Below are positions 1 through 6,247 of a DNA stretch of 24,815 nucleotides, piece after piece. The notes below the pieces were generated by a model. The model was not told where the DNA came from and made no database searches. It saw nothing but the letters and a program-made list of their open reading frames with translations. How positions within the stretch are numbered: position 1 is the stretch's first letter; the number at the start of each line of letters is the position of its first letter. The stretch is from NCBI GenBank assembly GCA_036389695.1, contig DASVWG010000532.1, positions 1 to 24,815 on the forward strand, written 5' to 3'. This DNA comes from JALZHR01 sp036389695 (GTDB lineage Bacteria; Acidobacteriota; Blastocatellia; Pyrinomonadales; Pyrinomonadaceae). The translations under genes and the position numbers were made by a program.

Positions 1-145
1 CAGGACGTGGTCGGAAAAAACGAATCAATAAAAGGGCGTTTCAACGTCCTTCCCGGACAATGAATTGGCTCAAGCCAAAGAAAAAGGATGTTGAAACGCC
101 CTTTCGATATTTATCCATCATTTGACCACGCCCTGCAGGACGTGG
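1..145. repeat. REP/REPIN-like nested palindrome cluster
   Basis: Two 21-nt arms at 31-51 and 84-104 are inverted copies with one mismatch. Each arm carries its own small hairpin core (gggcgt, loop ttca, acgtcc). A second nested hairpin, ttggct/agccaa, sits in the loop at 65-78. A separate 20-bp near-palindrome (ccacgccctgcaggacgtgg, 126-145) follows. The first twelve bases of the window repeat the right half of that palindrome, so the element probably continues upstream with another copy. Two hairpin-forming units in inverted orientation is the REPIN arrangement. No RAYT transposase is visible here, so the mobile-element label is an inference. Confidence 0.7.
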
Positions 146-190
146 CTATCAGCAACACTTTATTAGCACACTACCGAACGGATAAATAGC

Positions 191-219
191 TTGACAACCG
201 TCATCTTTATAAGTATTGT
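191..219 (+). promoter_or_regulatory. Candidate sigma70-type promoter for the DinB-fold gene
   Basis: A perfect TTGACA box (191-196) is followed after 17 bases by TATTGT (214-219), a four-of-six match to TATAAT. Transcription would start near 226, giving a leader of about 45 bases before the ATG at 271. The -10 match is modest, so this is a candidate only. Confidence 0.4.
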
Positions 220-270
220 TTGCGTTCCTTAATAAAAGGGGCGGAAATAACTGGTGGATGCGAGGTAAAA

Positions 271-732
271 ATGATGACGCCTGATTTGAAACGCGAGCTG
301 CTCAGACACTTGACAGCCGCTTTAGTGTTTCGCGCGAAAATAGCGATTTTAGATGCGCCGGACGATTTCGCCGCTTTTAGAATCGATGAAAATATCAGAA
401 CTCCCGCCGAGCTTCTGGCGCATCTCGGCGATTTACTCGAAGGCTCGCTGCATTTGATGAAAGGCAATCTCGTTTATTTGAACTCCGCGCCGCTCGCGTG
501 GAAACAGGAAATAACGCGATTCGTCTCGGCGGCGAAAGAATTTGATGCTTACCTGGCTTCGGATGCGCCGCTCGGTCAGCCGGTAGAGAAAATCATGCAA
601 GGTCCGGTTGCCGATGCTCTGACACACGTCGGGCAAATCGTCATGCTGCGCCGCGCGGCGAAGTCGCCGGTTCGAGTTGAAGGTTATTTCACCGCCGAGA
701 TTGTCGCGGGCGAAATAAATGAGAGTTTCTAA
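271..732 (+). CDS. DinB-superfamily four-helix protein
   Basis: A 153-residue, mostly helical soluble protein resembling the DinB/YfiT fold. Members are metal-binding four-helix bundles, some of which are thiol S-transferases (including bacillithiol-dependent ones) while most have no known reaction. The usual ligand positions are partly visible: H51 in an AELLAHLGDLL helix and H119 in DALTHVGQ. The place four residues before the last His, often another His, is D115. The ATG at 271 was chosen because GAGGT at 262-266 lies just upstream. The ATG at 274 is equally possible, and a TTG at 220 has no support. It heads a co-directional group with short gaps (15, 40 and 62 bases to the next genes). 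No substrate can be assigned. Confidence 0.75.
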   Translation: MMTPDLKRELLRHLTAALVFRAKIAILDAPDDFAAFRIDENIRTPAELLAHLGDLLEGSLHLMKGNLVYLNSAPLAWKQEITRFVSAAKEFDAYLASDAPLGQPVEKIMQGPVADALTHVGQIVMLRRAAKSPVRVEGYFTAEIVAGEINESF

Positions 733-747
733 AAATACGCTTGTAAG

Positions 748-1230
748 ATGAATGATAGTTTCGAAATCTTTATCCGCTCCGCCACCAACGAAGATTGCGC
801 AAACGTGCAGAATCTGGTTTTCGGCGTTTTGCGCGAATACGATTTGACCATCGAAACCGGCGGGACGGACGCCGATATTGCCGACCTCGAAGCCAATTAT
901 CTGAAGCGTGGCGGCGTGTTTGAAATCGTCGAAGACGCGGCGGGAAATCTGCTCGGCACGGTCGGGCTTTACCCGCTCGACGCGGAAACCGTCGAGCTGC
1001 GGAAAATGTATTTCGATAAAAAACTGCGCGGTCGCGGCGTCGGCAAAAAGATGCTGGAAAGAATGATTGAAACAGCCCGCGAGCGAGGCTACAGACGCAT
1101 CTATCTGGAAACGGCAGCCGTTCTGAAAGAAGCCGCCGCGCTTTACGAAAAATACGGTTTTCAGCCGACGACCGAAGGCATTCACAGCGCCAGATGCGAC
1201 GCCGCTTATTTTCTGGAATTGGATAAATGA
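748..1230 (+). CDS. GNAT-family N-acetyltransferase
   Basis: A 160-residue cytoplasmic protein of the GNAT superfamily, which moves an acetyl group from acetyl-CoA to an amine. The acetyl-CoA pyrophosphate-binding loop is clear as LRGRGVG at residues 93-99, preceded by the beta-strand VELRKMYF and followed by the helix KKMLERMIETA. The C-terminal LYEKYGF (132-138) is the typical motif B end of the fold. Length is normal for a single-domain GNAT. It begins 15 bases after the DinB-fold gene, so the two are probably cotranscribed. The acceptor substrate cannot be read from the sequence; small molecule and protein N-terminus are both possible. Confidence 0.9.
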   Translation: MNDSFEIFIRSATNEDCANVQNLVFGVLREYDLTIETGGTDADIADLEANYLKRGGVFEIVEDAAGNLLGTVGLYPLDAETVELRKMYFDKKLRGRGVGKKMLERMIETARERGYRRIYLETAAVLKEAAALYEKYGFQPTTEGIHSARCDAAYFLELDK

Positions 1231-1270
1231 ATCGGGGCAAGCCCGATAGAAAAACGAGGAAATTAATTTT

Positions 1271-1735
1271 ATGGCAAATGATGTAGATTTTGACGCCTTA
1301 AACCGTAAAGCAATCGAATCCGGCGGCGCGATAGAAGACCTCAGCAATATTTACGGAAATGCTTTCGCTCTTCCGGAATGGTATTTTATCGCTCGCGGCG
1401 AATTTCCCGACGTCAGCCCGTATATCGCCTCAAACGCCAATTATGCGGACGGAGAATATATGATTCGCGCCTTTACCGACAAAGAGCGCCTGCATCGTTT
1501 TGCGAAAGAAAACAATCTGACGGGCGCGGACGGCGAAGTTTTGACGCTGGACATTCCGACCGGCAATATCATCGATTATCTCGAACAATTTATTCCAAAC
1601 GGCGTTTATGGAATCTGGTTTAATTCCGACAACGGCAGCGAGGGATTTTTCGCCCCGCTTAAACAGCTTCGCCCGATAAAAGAACATCTTGAAAAAATAA
1701 ATTGGAAACAAACCGCTCCGACCGATGTTGACTGA
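1271..1735 (+). CDS. Hypothetical protein, weakly SseB-like
   Basis: A 154-residue acidic soluble protein without a signal peptide or membrane segment. GAGGA at 1256-1260 precedes the ATG by ten bases and supports this start. I do not recognise a firm family. The middle (EYMIRAFTDKERLHRF, about residues 69-84) and the strand GIWFNSD followed by PLKQLRPIKEHL recall the N-terminal domain of SseB-like proteins, where a YxxxFT-x-x-x-L pattern occurs. The resemblance is weak. It lies in the short-gap run DinB-GNAT-this gene-dehydrogenase. Codon use matches its neighbours, so it looks like a resident gene. Confidence 0.75.
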   Translation: MANDVDFDALNRKAIESGGAIEDLSNIYGNAFALPEWYFIARGEFPDVSPYIASNANYADGEYMIRAFTDKERLHRFAKENNLTGADGEVLTLDIPTGNIIDYLEQFIPNGVYGIWFNSDNGSEGFFAPLKQLRPIKEHLEKINWKQTAPTDVD

Positions 1736-1797
1736 TTACCAACGCCCGGATTTATTAAAGGCGATTGAATCAATTAAGATAAGATTATCGGATTTCT

Positions 1798-2760
1798 ATG
1801 AAAGCGCTGAGATTTCTCAACAATAATTTAAGCATCGCCGAAATCTCCAAACCCGACGCCCGAAACGAAGCCGTCGTGCGTGTTTTGAAGTCTGGAATCT
1901 GCAATACCGACCTCGAAATAGTGCGCGGCTACGCCGGTTTTCAGGGCACCATCGGGCACGAATTTGTCGGCGTTGTGGAAGAATCGAAAGACGCGCCGGA
2001 TTTGATTGGAAAGCGCGTAGTCGGCGAAATCAATGCGGGTTGCGGCTTTTGTGATTTGTGCTTGAAAGGCGACGCGCGGCATTGCCCGAAGCGGACGGTT
2101 CTGGGAATTGTCGGGCGCGACGGCTGCCACGCCGAATTTTTGAATCTGCCCACGCGAAATCTTTTGGAAGTGCCCGCAAACGTTTCCGACGCGGAAGCGG
2201 TTTTCGTCGAGCCGCTCGCCGCCGCTTTCGGCATCACCGAGCAAATCGAGATTTTTCCCGACACCAGAGTTGCGGTTATCGGCGACGGGAAACTCGGAAC
2301 GCTCTGCGCGCTCAGTCTCGCTTTAAAATCAAATGAAGTCATCCTCGTCGGCAAGCACCGCGAAAAACTTTCCGTTGCCGAACGGCGTAATATCGAAACC
2401 GTTTTGCTCGCCGAAGCATCAAAAATGAAAAAGAGCTTTGACGTCGCGGTCGAAGCGAGCGGCTCGGAATCCGGTTTCGGATTGGCGCTTGATTTAATCA
2501 AGCCGCGCGGCAAGCTGGTTTTGAAATCCACGTTTCACGGCACGCCGCGATGGGAAGCGTGGCGTGTCGTGGTGGACGAAATCACGATTGTCGGCTCGCG
2601 CTGCGGGCGTTTCGCGCCGGCGCTGGATTTATTGAAAAATAAACAAATCGACGTCAGCGATTTGATAAGCGAAGAATTCCGTTTAAGCGACGGCTTACGC
2701 GCCGTCGAGCGCGCGGGCGAAAAAGGCGTGATGAAAGTGCTTCTTTCAATGTTTCATTGA
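1798..2760 (+). CDS. Zinc-dependent MDR alcohol dehydrogenase-like protein
   Basis: A 320-residue medium-chain dehydrogenase/reductase that would oxidise an alcohol or polyol with NAD(P). The GroES-like N-terminal half carries probable catalytic zinc ligands C35 (GICNTD), H54-E55 (GHEF) and E138 (FVEPLAA). The structural zinc lobe is C82, C85, C88 and C96, the standard four-cysteine pattern. The Rossmann fold begins at VIGDGKLG (160-167). It is about 20-30 residues shorter than classical members, matching the compact MDR_like subgroup. The start follows the preceding stop by 62 bases with no strong Shine-Dalgarno. The substrate cannot be assigned; glucose or threonine dehydrogenase relatives share the same layout. 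Confidence 0.88.
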   Translation: MKALRFLNNNLSIAEISKPDARNEAVVRVLKSGICNTDLEIVRGYAGFQGTIGHEFVGVVEESKDAPDLIGKRVVGEINAGCGFCDLCLKGDARHCPKRTVLGIVGRDGCHAEFLNLPTRNLLEVPANVSDAEAVFVEPLAAAFGITEQIEIFPDTRVAVIGDGKLGTLCALSLALKSNEVILVGKHREKLSVAERRNIETVLLAEASKMKKSFDVAVEASGSESGFGLALDLIKPRGKLVLKSTFHGTPRWEAWRVVVDEITIVGSRCGRFAPALDLLKNKQIDVSDLISEEFRLSDGLRAVERAGEKGVMKVLLSMFH

Positions 2761-2767
2761 AAGAAGT

Positions 2768-2864
2768 GACCTTTGATTTTTGACCTTTGACCTTTGGGAA
2801 TTTTGATTACAATTCGAGCCGTCAATTAAAGAAATCAAAGGTCAAAGGTCAAAAATCAAAGGTC
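2768..2864. repeat. Heptamer-repeat perfect inverted repeat (tgacctt units)
   Basis: The 29-nt arms at 2768-2796 and 2836-2864 are perfect reverse complements. Each arm is built of 7-bp units (tgacctt, tgatttt, tgacctt, tgacctt), with the same single variant unit in both. The loop is 39 bases. It lies between the MDR gene and the DegP-type protease gene, and no T-run follows, so it is not a typical intrinsic terminator. Confidence 0.9.
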
Positions 2865-2896
2865 AAACTTTCAATTCGTAATTTTTAATGACGATT

Positions 2897-2905
2897 TGCT
2901 ATACT
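2897..2905 (+). promoter_or_regulatory. Extended -10 promoter for the DegP-type protease
   Basis: TGC followed directly by TATACT (2897-2905) gives an extended -10 element with five of six bases of TATAAT. No good -35 is present, as is common for extended -10 promoters. Transcription would start near 2912, leaving a 43-base leader with AGGAG at 2939-2943 before the ATG at 2955. Confidence 0.5.
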
Positions 2906-2954
2906 CGGAAATACAAATTTTACTCGCCGAAAAGATTTAGGAGAAATACGGCTT

Positions 2955-4532
2955 ATGGCAGGATATTCCAGAGAATTTAAAAAACAGGTTTTGCGCGGAC
3001 AGCGCGTGTGGTTTGTGGTTTTGACTGGCGCGTTTTTGCTGCTCGCGGCAGGAATTGTTTTGGGGCTTCTGGCGGGCAACCGTTTCGCGGCGACTGCGGA
3101 AACGCCTGAAAATTTCCGCGTTGCGCCCGAGACGCTTTCGGCTTCGTTTGCCGAAGTTTCAAGGCGTGTCGAGCCGGCGGTCGTCAATATCGACACGAAA
3201 GGAAAAGTGCCGGAAGTCGCGCTGAAAGGCGAGCAGACCGAGCCGACGAATCCCGACGACATTCTGGAATATTTCAAACGCCAGCTGCCGCGCCGCCCGT
3301 CCTATTCGGTCGGCAGCGGTTTTATCGTCGATAAAGCGGGCTATATTCTGACGAATTTTCACGTCGTGGACGACGCTTCGCGCATTTCCGTGCGCCTGCA
3401 AAACGGCGAGGAATACGTCGCGCGGGTTATCGGCACGGACGACGAAACCGATTTAGCCGTTTTGAAAGTCGAAGCCGGAAAGGATTTGCCGACCGTCAAA
3501 TTAGGCGATTCCGACGCCGTGCAGGTCGGCGATTGGGTGCTGGCAATCGGCTCGCCCTTCGGCTTGGCGCAGACCGTGACTGCCGGAATTATTTCGCAAA
3601 CGCGGCGCGAAACGCCTTATACGACTTCGTTCCAAAGGTTTATTCAAACCGACGCGGCGATTAATCGCGGCAATTCCGGCGGACCGCTTGTGAATATGAA
3701 CGGCGACGTCATCGGCGTCAATTCGCAGATTGCTTCGACGACCGGCGATTACAACGGCATCGGTTTCGCGCTGCCGTCGAAAGAAGCCGCTTACGTTTAC
3801 CAGCAAATTCTGGCGAACGGAAAAGTGCGGCGCGGATATTTGGGCGTCAATCTCGATTCGGTCAAGCCGGAGTTTGCGAAGGTTTACAACCTCGGCGAAA
3901 CGAAAGGCGCAATCGTCACCGACATCCGCGACCGCAGCGGCGCGGCGTCGAAAGCCGGTCTGCAAATTAACGACGTCATCACGGAATTTAACGGCGAGCC
4001 GGTCGGAAGCGCGCAGGATTTGATTGCCAAAGTCGCCGCGACCGAGCCGCAAAAGGAAATCAACGTCGTTTACCTGCGCGAAGCAAGCGGCGCCAATCTC
4101 GAACGCCGCACGACCGTCATCAAACTCGGCGAGCGTCCGTCAAATACTGCGAACAATGACGCTGATTCGGGCAGGAAAAAACTGAGCGTCACGCCGGTCA
4201 ATGCGCCGCTCGCGCCGTTCGGCTTGACGCTGGCGGAAATTACGCCGCAGCTGGCGACGACCTACAAGCTCGAAGGACAAACCGGACTGGTCATCAAAAA
4301 CATCGACCCGGCAAGCTTTATCGCCGATTTAAAGGCGACCAACGGCGCGGACGCGCTCAACGCGGGCGATTTGATTCAACGCATCAATCGCGTCAGCGTC
4401 ACCGACTTGAAAACTTTCAACGACATCACCGGAAAACTGAAAACCGGCGACGCCGTCGTGCTGCACGTCGCTAGCTACAATAAATTTACGCGCGCCGTCC
4501 AGCAGAGAATAGTTCAATTTACAGTTCAATAA
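2955..4532 (+). CDS. DegP/HtrA-type serine protease with two PDZ domains
   Basis: A 525-residue envelope protease/chaperone that degrades misfolded exported proteins. A short basic N-terminus and one hydrophobic segment (about residues 18-41, ending LLAGNRF) suggest an inner-membrane anchor rather than a cleaved signal, with the rest in the periplasm. The trypsin-like domain carries the complete triad: H136 (TNFHVV), D166 (ETDLAVLK) and S241 (GNSGGP). PDZ1 starts around residue 285 (RRGYLGV), and a degenerate PDZ2 covers about 420-520 (LNAGDLIQRINR). An AGGAG 11 bases upstream supports the start. It stands alone between two heptamer hairpins. It could equally be called DegQ or HtrA; the sequence does not separate these. 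Confidence 0.93.
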   Translation: MAGYSREFKKQVLRGQRVWFVVLTGAFLLLAAGIVLGLLAGNRFAATAETPENFRVAPETLSASFAEVSRRVEPAVVNIDTKGKVPEVALKGEQTEPTNPDDILEYFKRQLPRRPSYSVGSGFIVDKAGYILTNFHVVDDASRISVRLQNGEEYVARVIGTDDETDLAVLKVEAGKDLPTVKLGDSDAVQVGDWVLAIGSPFGLAQTVTAGIISQTRRETPYTTSFQRFIQTDAAINRGNSGGPLVNMNGDVIGVNSQIASTTGDYNGIGFALPSKEAAYVYQQILANGKVRRGYLGVNLDSVKPEFAKVYNLGETKGAIVTDIRDRSGAASKAGLQINDVITEFNGEPVGSAQDLIAKVAATEPQKEINVVYLREASGANLERRTTVIKLGERPSNTANNDADSGRKKLSVTPVNAPLAPFGLTLAEITPQLATTYKLEGQTGLVIKNIDPASFIADLKATNGADALNAGDLIQRINRVSVTDLKTFNDITGKLKTGDAVVLHVASYNKFTRAVQQRIVQFTVQ

Positions 4533-4535
4533 GGT

Positions 4536-4602
4536 CGTAAATCGTGAATCGTAAATCGTAAATAGATAATTTGTTTTCACGATTTACGATTCACGATTTA
4601 CG
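4536..4602. repeat. Heptamer-repeat perfect inverted repeat (cgtaaat units)
   Basis: The arms at 4536-4559 and 4579-4602 are perfect 24-nt reverse complements made of 7-bp units cgtaaat with the variant cgtgaat, separated by 19 bases. It fills nearly the whole gap between the protease stop and the aldehyde dehydrogenase ATG at 4615. The RNA hairpin could end the upstream transcript or occlude the downstream start. There is no U-tract, so intrinsic termination is doubtful. Confidence 0.92.
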
Positions 4603-4614
4603 ATTCACGAAATT

Positions 4615-6159
4615 ATGGCAAAAGCATCAGAAGCAAAATCGAAAAAACCGGCGAGCAAAACATCAACCAAAACTTATTACAACTACATCGGCGGCGAGTG
4701 GATAAAATCCGCTTCCGGCGAATGGTTTGAAAACATCAATCCCGCCGACACAAACGACATCGTCGGGCGTTTTCCGCTTTCAAATGAGGAAGACGTCAAC
4801 GCGGCGGTCGAAGCGGCAAAATCGGCGGCGACGAAATGGCGCAGGACGCCCGCGCCGAAACGCGCCGAAATTCTTTACCGGCTGGGCGAAATCTTAGCGA
4901 AAAACAAAGACCGTTTTACGCGCGAGATGACGCGCGAGATGGGCAAGGTTTTAAAAGAAGCGGGCGGCGACGTGCAGGAAGCGATTGACTGCACGTATTA
5001 CACGGCGGGCGAAGGCAGACGCCTGCACGGCTTTACGACTCCGGCGGAAATGCCGAACAAATTCGCGATGTGCGTCCGCCAGCCGGTCGGCATCTGCGGG
5101 CTGATTACGCCGTTTAATTTCCCGATGGCGATTCCTTCGTGGAAGCTGATTCCCGCTTTGATTTGCGGCAACACGGTCGTCATCAAATCCGGCGAAGACG
5201 TTCCTTTATCGGCGCTGAATTTAATAAAATCCTGCGAAGAAGCCGGAATTCCGGCGGGCGTCGTCAATCTCGTCAACGGTCACGGCGCGGACGTCGGCGC
5301 GCCGCTCGTGAATCACCGCGACATTCGCCTGATTTCGTTCACCGGCTCGACCGACACGGGCAGAATCATCGCCGAACAATGCGCGCGCGACAATAAAATC
5401 GTTTCTCTGGAAATGGGCGGCAAAAACGCGATTATCGTCATGGACGACGCCGACCTCGACAACGCCGTCGAAGGCTCGCTCTGGGGCGCGTTTGGAACAA
5501 GCGGGCAGCGATGCACCGCTTCGTCGCGCTTAGTCGTCCACAAAAAAGTCTATAAAAAATTCTGCGAAAAATTGGTCGAAAAAGTTAAAAAACTGCGCGT
5601 CGGCAACGGCTTAGACGAAAAAACCGAAGTCGGTCCCGTCATTAACCAAGCCGCGATGGAAAAAATTCTCGGCTACATCGAAATCGGTCAGAAAGAAGAT
5701 AAAGCTAAATTGGCTTGCGGCGGCAATCGCCTGACGAAAGGCGAATACAAAAACGGTTATTTCATCGAGCCGACCGTTTTCACCGACGTCGCGCCGAAAA
5801 TGCGCATCGGACAGGAAGAAATTTTCGGACCTGTCACGTCGGTCATTCCGTTTTCGACGCTCGACGAAGCCATCGACATCGTCAATGACGTCAAATACGG
5901 CTTATCGTCGGCGATTTACACGCAGGACGTCAACCAATCTTTCTACGCGATGCAGGAGCTTTACACCGGCATCTGCTACGTCAATTCGGCGACCATCGGC
6001 GCGGAAGTCCATCTCCCGTTCGGCGGCACGAAAGGCACCGGCAACGGGCACCGCGAAGCCGGAACGCAGGTTTTAGATATTTTCAGCGAATGGAAATCGC
6101 TCTACATCGACTATTCCGGCAAGCTGCAAAAAGCGCAGATTGATTTGGTCGAGATTTAA
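4615..6159 (+). CDS. NAD(P)-dependent aldehyde dehydrogenase
   Basis: A 514-residue cytoplasmic enzyme of the ALDH superfamily, oxidising an aldehyde to its acid. The catalytic set is complete: N168 (TPFNFP), cofactor-binding K191, general base E266 (LEMGGK) and nucleophile C300 (GQRCTAS). The tail GGTKGTGNGHREAG resembles the ALDH7/AldH-CAJ73105-like branch, which includes aminoadipate-semialdehyde and uncharacterised enzymes, so the substrate stays open. The first ~20 residues are an unusual Lys/Ser/Ala-rich extension before the normal YYNYIGGEW start of the fold. No Shine-Dalgarno is visible; the ATG lies 12 bases after a repeat hairpin. A strong terminator follows at 6191. Confidence 0.93.
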   Translation: MAKASEAKSKKPASKTSTKTYYNYIGGEWIKSASGEWFENINPADTNDIVGRFPLSNEEDVNAAVEAAKSAATKWRRTPAPKRAEILYRLGEILAKNKDRFTREMTREMGKVLKEAGGDVQEAIDCTYYTAGEGRRLHGFTTPAEMPNKFAMCVRQPVGICGLITPFNFPMAIPSWKLIPALICGNTVVIKSGEDVPLSALNLIKSCEEAGIPAGVVNLVNGHGADVGAPLVNHRDIRLISFTGSTDTGRIIAEQCARDNKIVSLEMGGKNAIIVMDDADLDNAVEGSLWGAFGTSGQRCTASSRLVVHKKVYKKFCEKLVEKVKKLRVGNGLDEKTEVGPVINQAAMEKILGYIEIGQKEDKAKLACGGNRLTKGEYKNGYFIEPTVFTDVAPKMRIGQEEIFGPVTSVIPFSTLDEAIDIVNDVKYGLSSAIYTQDVNQSFYAMQELYTGICYVNSATIGAEVHLPFGGTKGTGNGHREAGTQVLDIFSEWKSLYIDYSGKLQKAQIDLVEI

Positions 6160-6190
6160 CGTAAACGAAAACAATTTTTCTAAAAATTAC

Positions 6191-6231
6191 AAAGGCTGTC
6201 GGTCGAACGCGTTTCGACTGGCAGCCTTTTT
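6191..6231 (+). terminator. Intrinsic terminator after the aldehyde dehydrogenase
   Basis: A 17-bp stem (aaaggctgtcggtcgaa pairing with ttcgactggcagccttt through two G-U pairs) with a four-base loop runs into five T's. It ends only 16 bases before the ATG of the next gene. Confidence 0.85.
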
Positions 6232-6247
6232 CAAGTAAATTAGCTTT

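Noticed and set aside
433..1347. Long open frame on the minus strand opposite the DinB, GNAT and hypothetical genes
   Set aside because: It spans three well-supported + genes and their gaps, has no recognisable domain and no ribosome site; it reflects codon bias of the true genes.
748..2760. DinB-GNAT-hypothetical-MDR run as a defence or resistance island
   Set aside because: Gene spacing suggests cotranscription, but the families are housekeeping-like and nothing else supports a defence role.
4536..4602. Intrinsic terminator for the protease gene
   Set aside because: The stem is AT-rich and lacks a terminal T-run; kept as a repeat with possible side effects on transcription.
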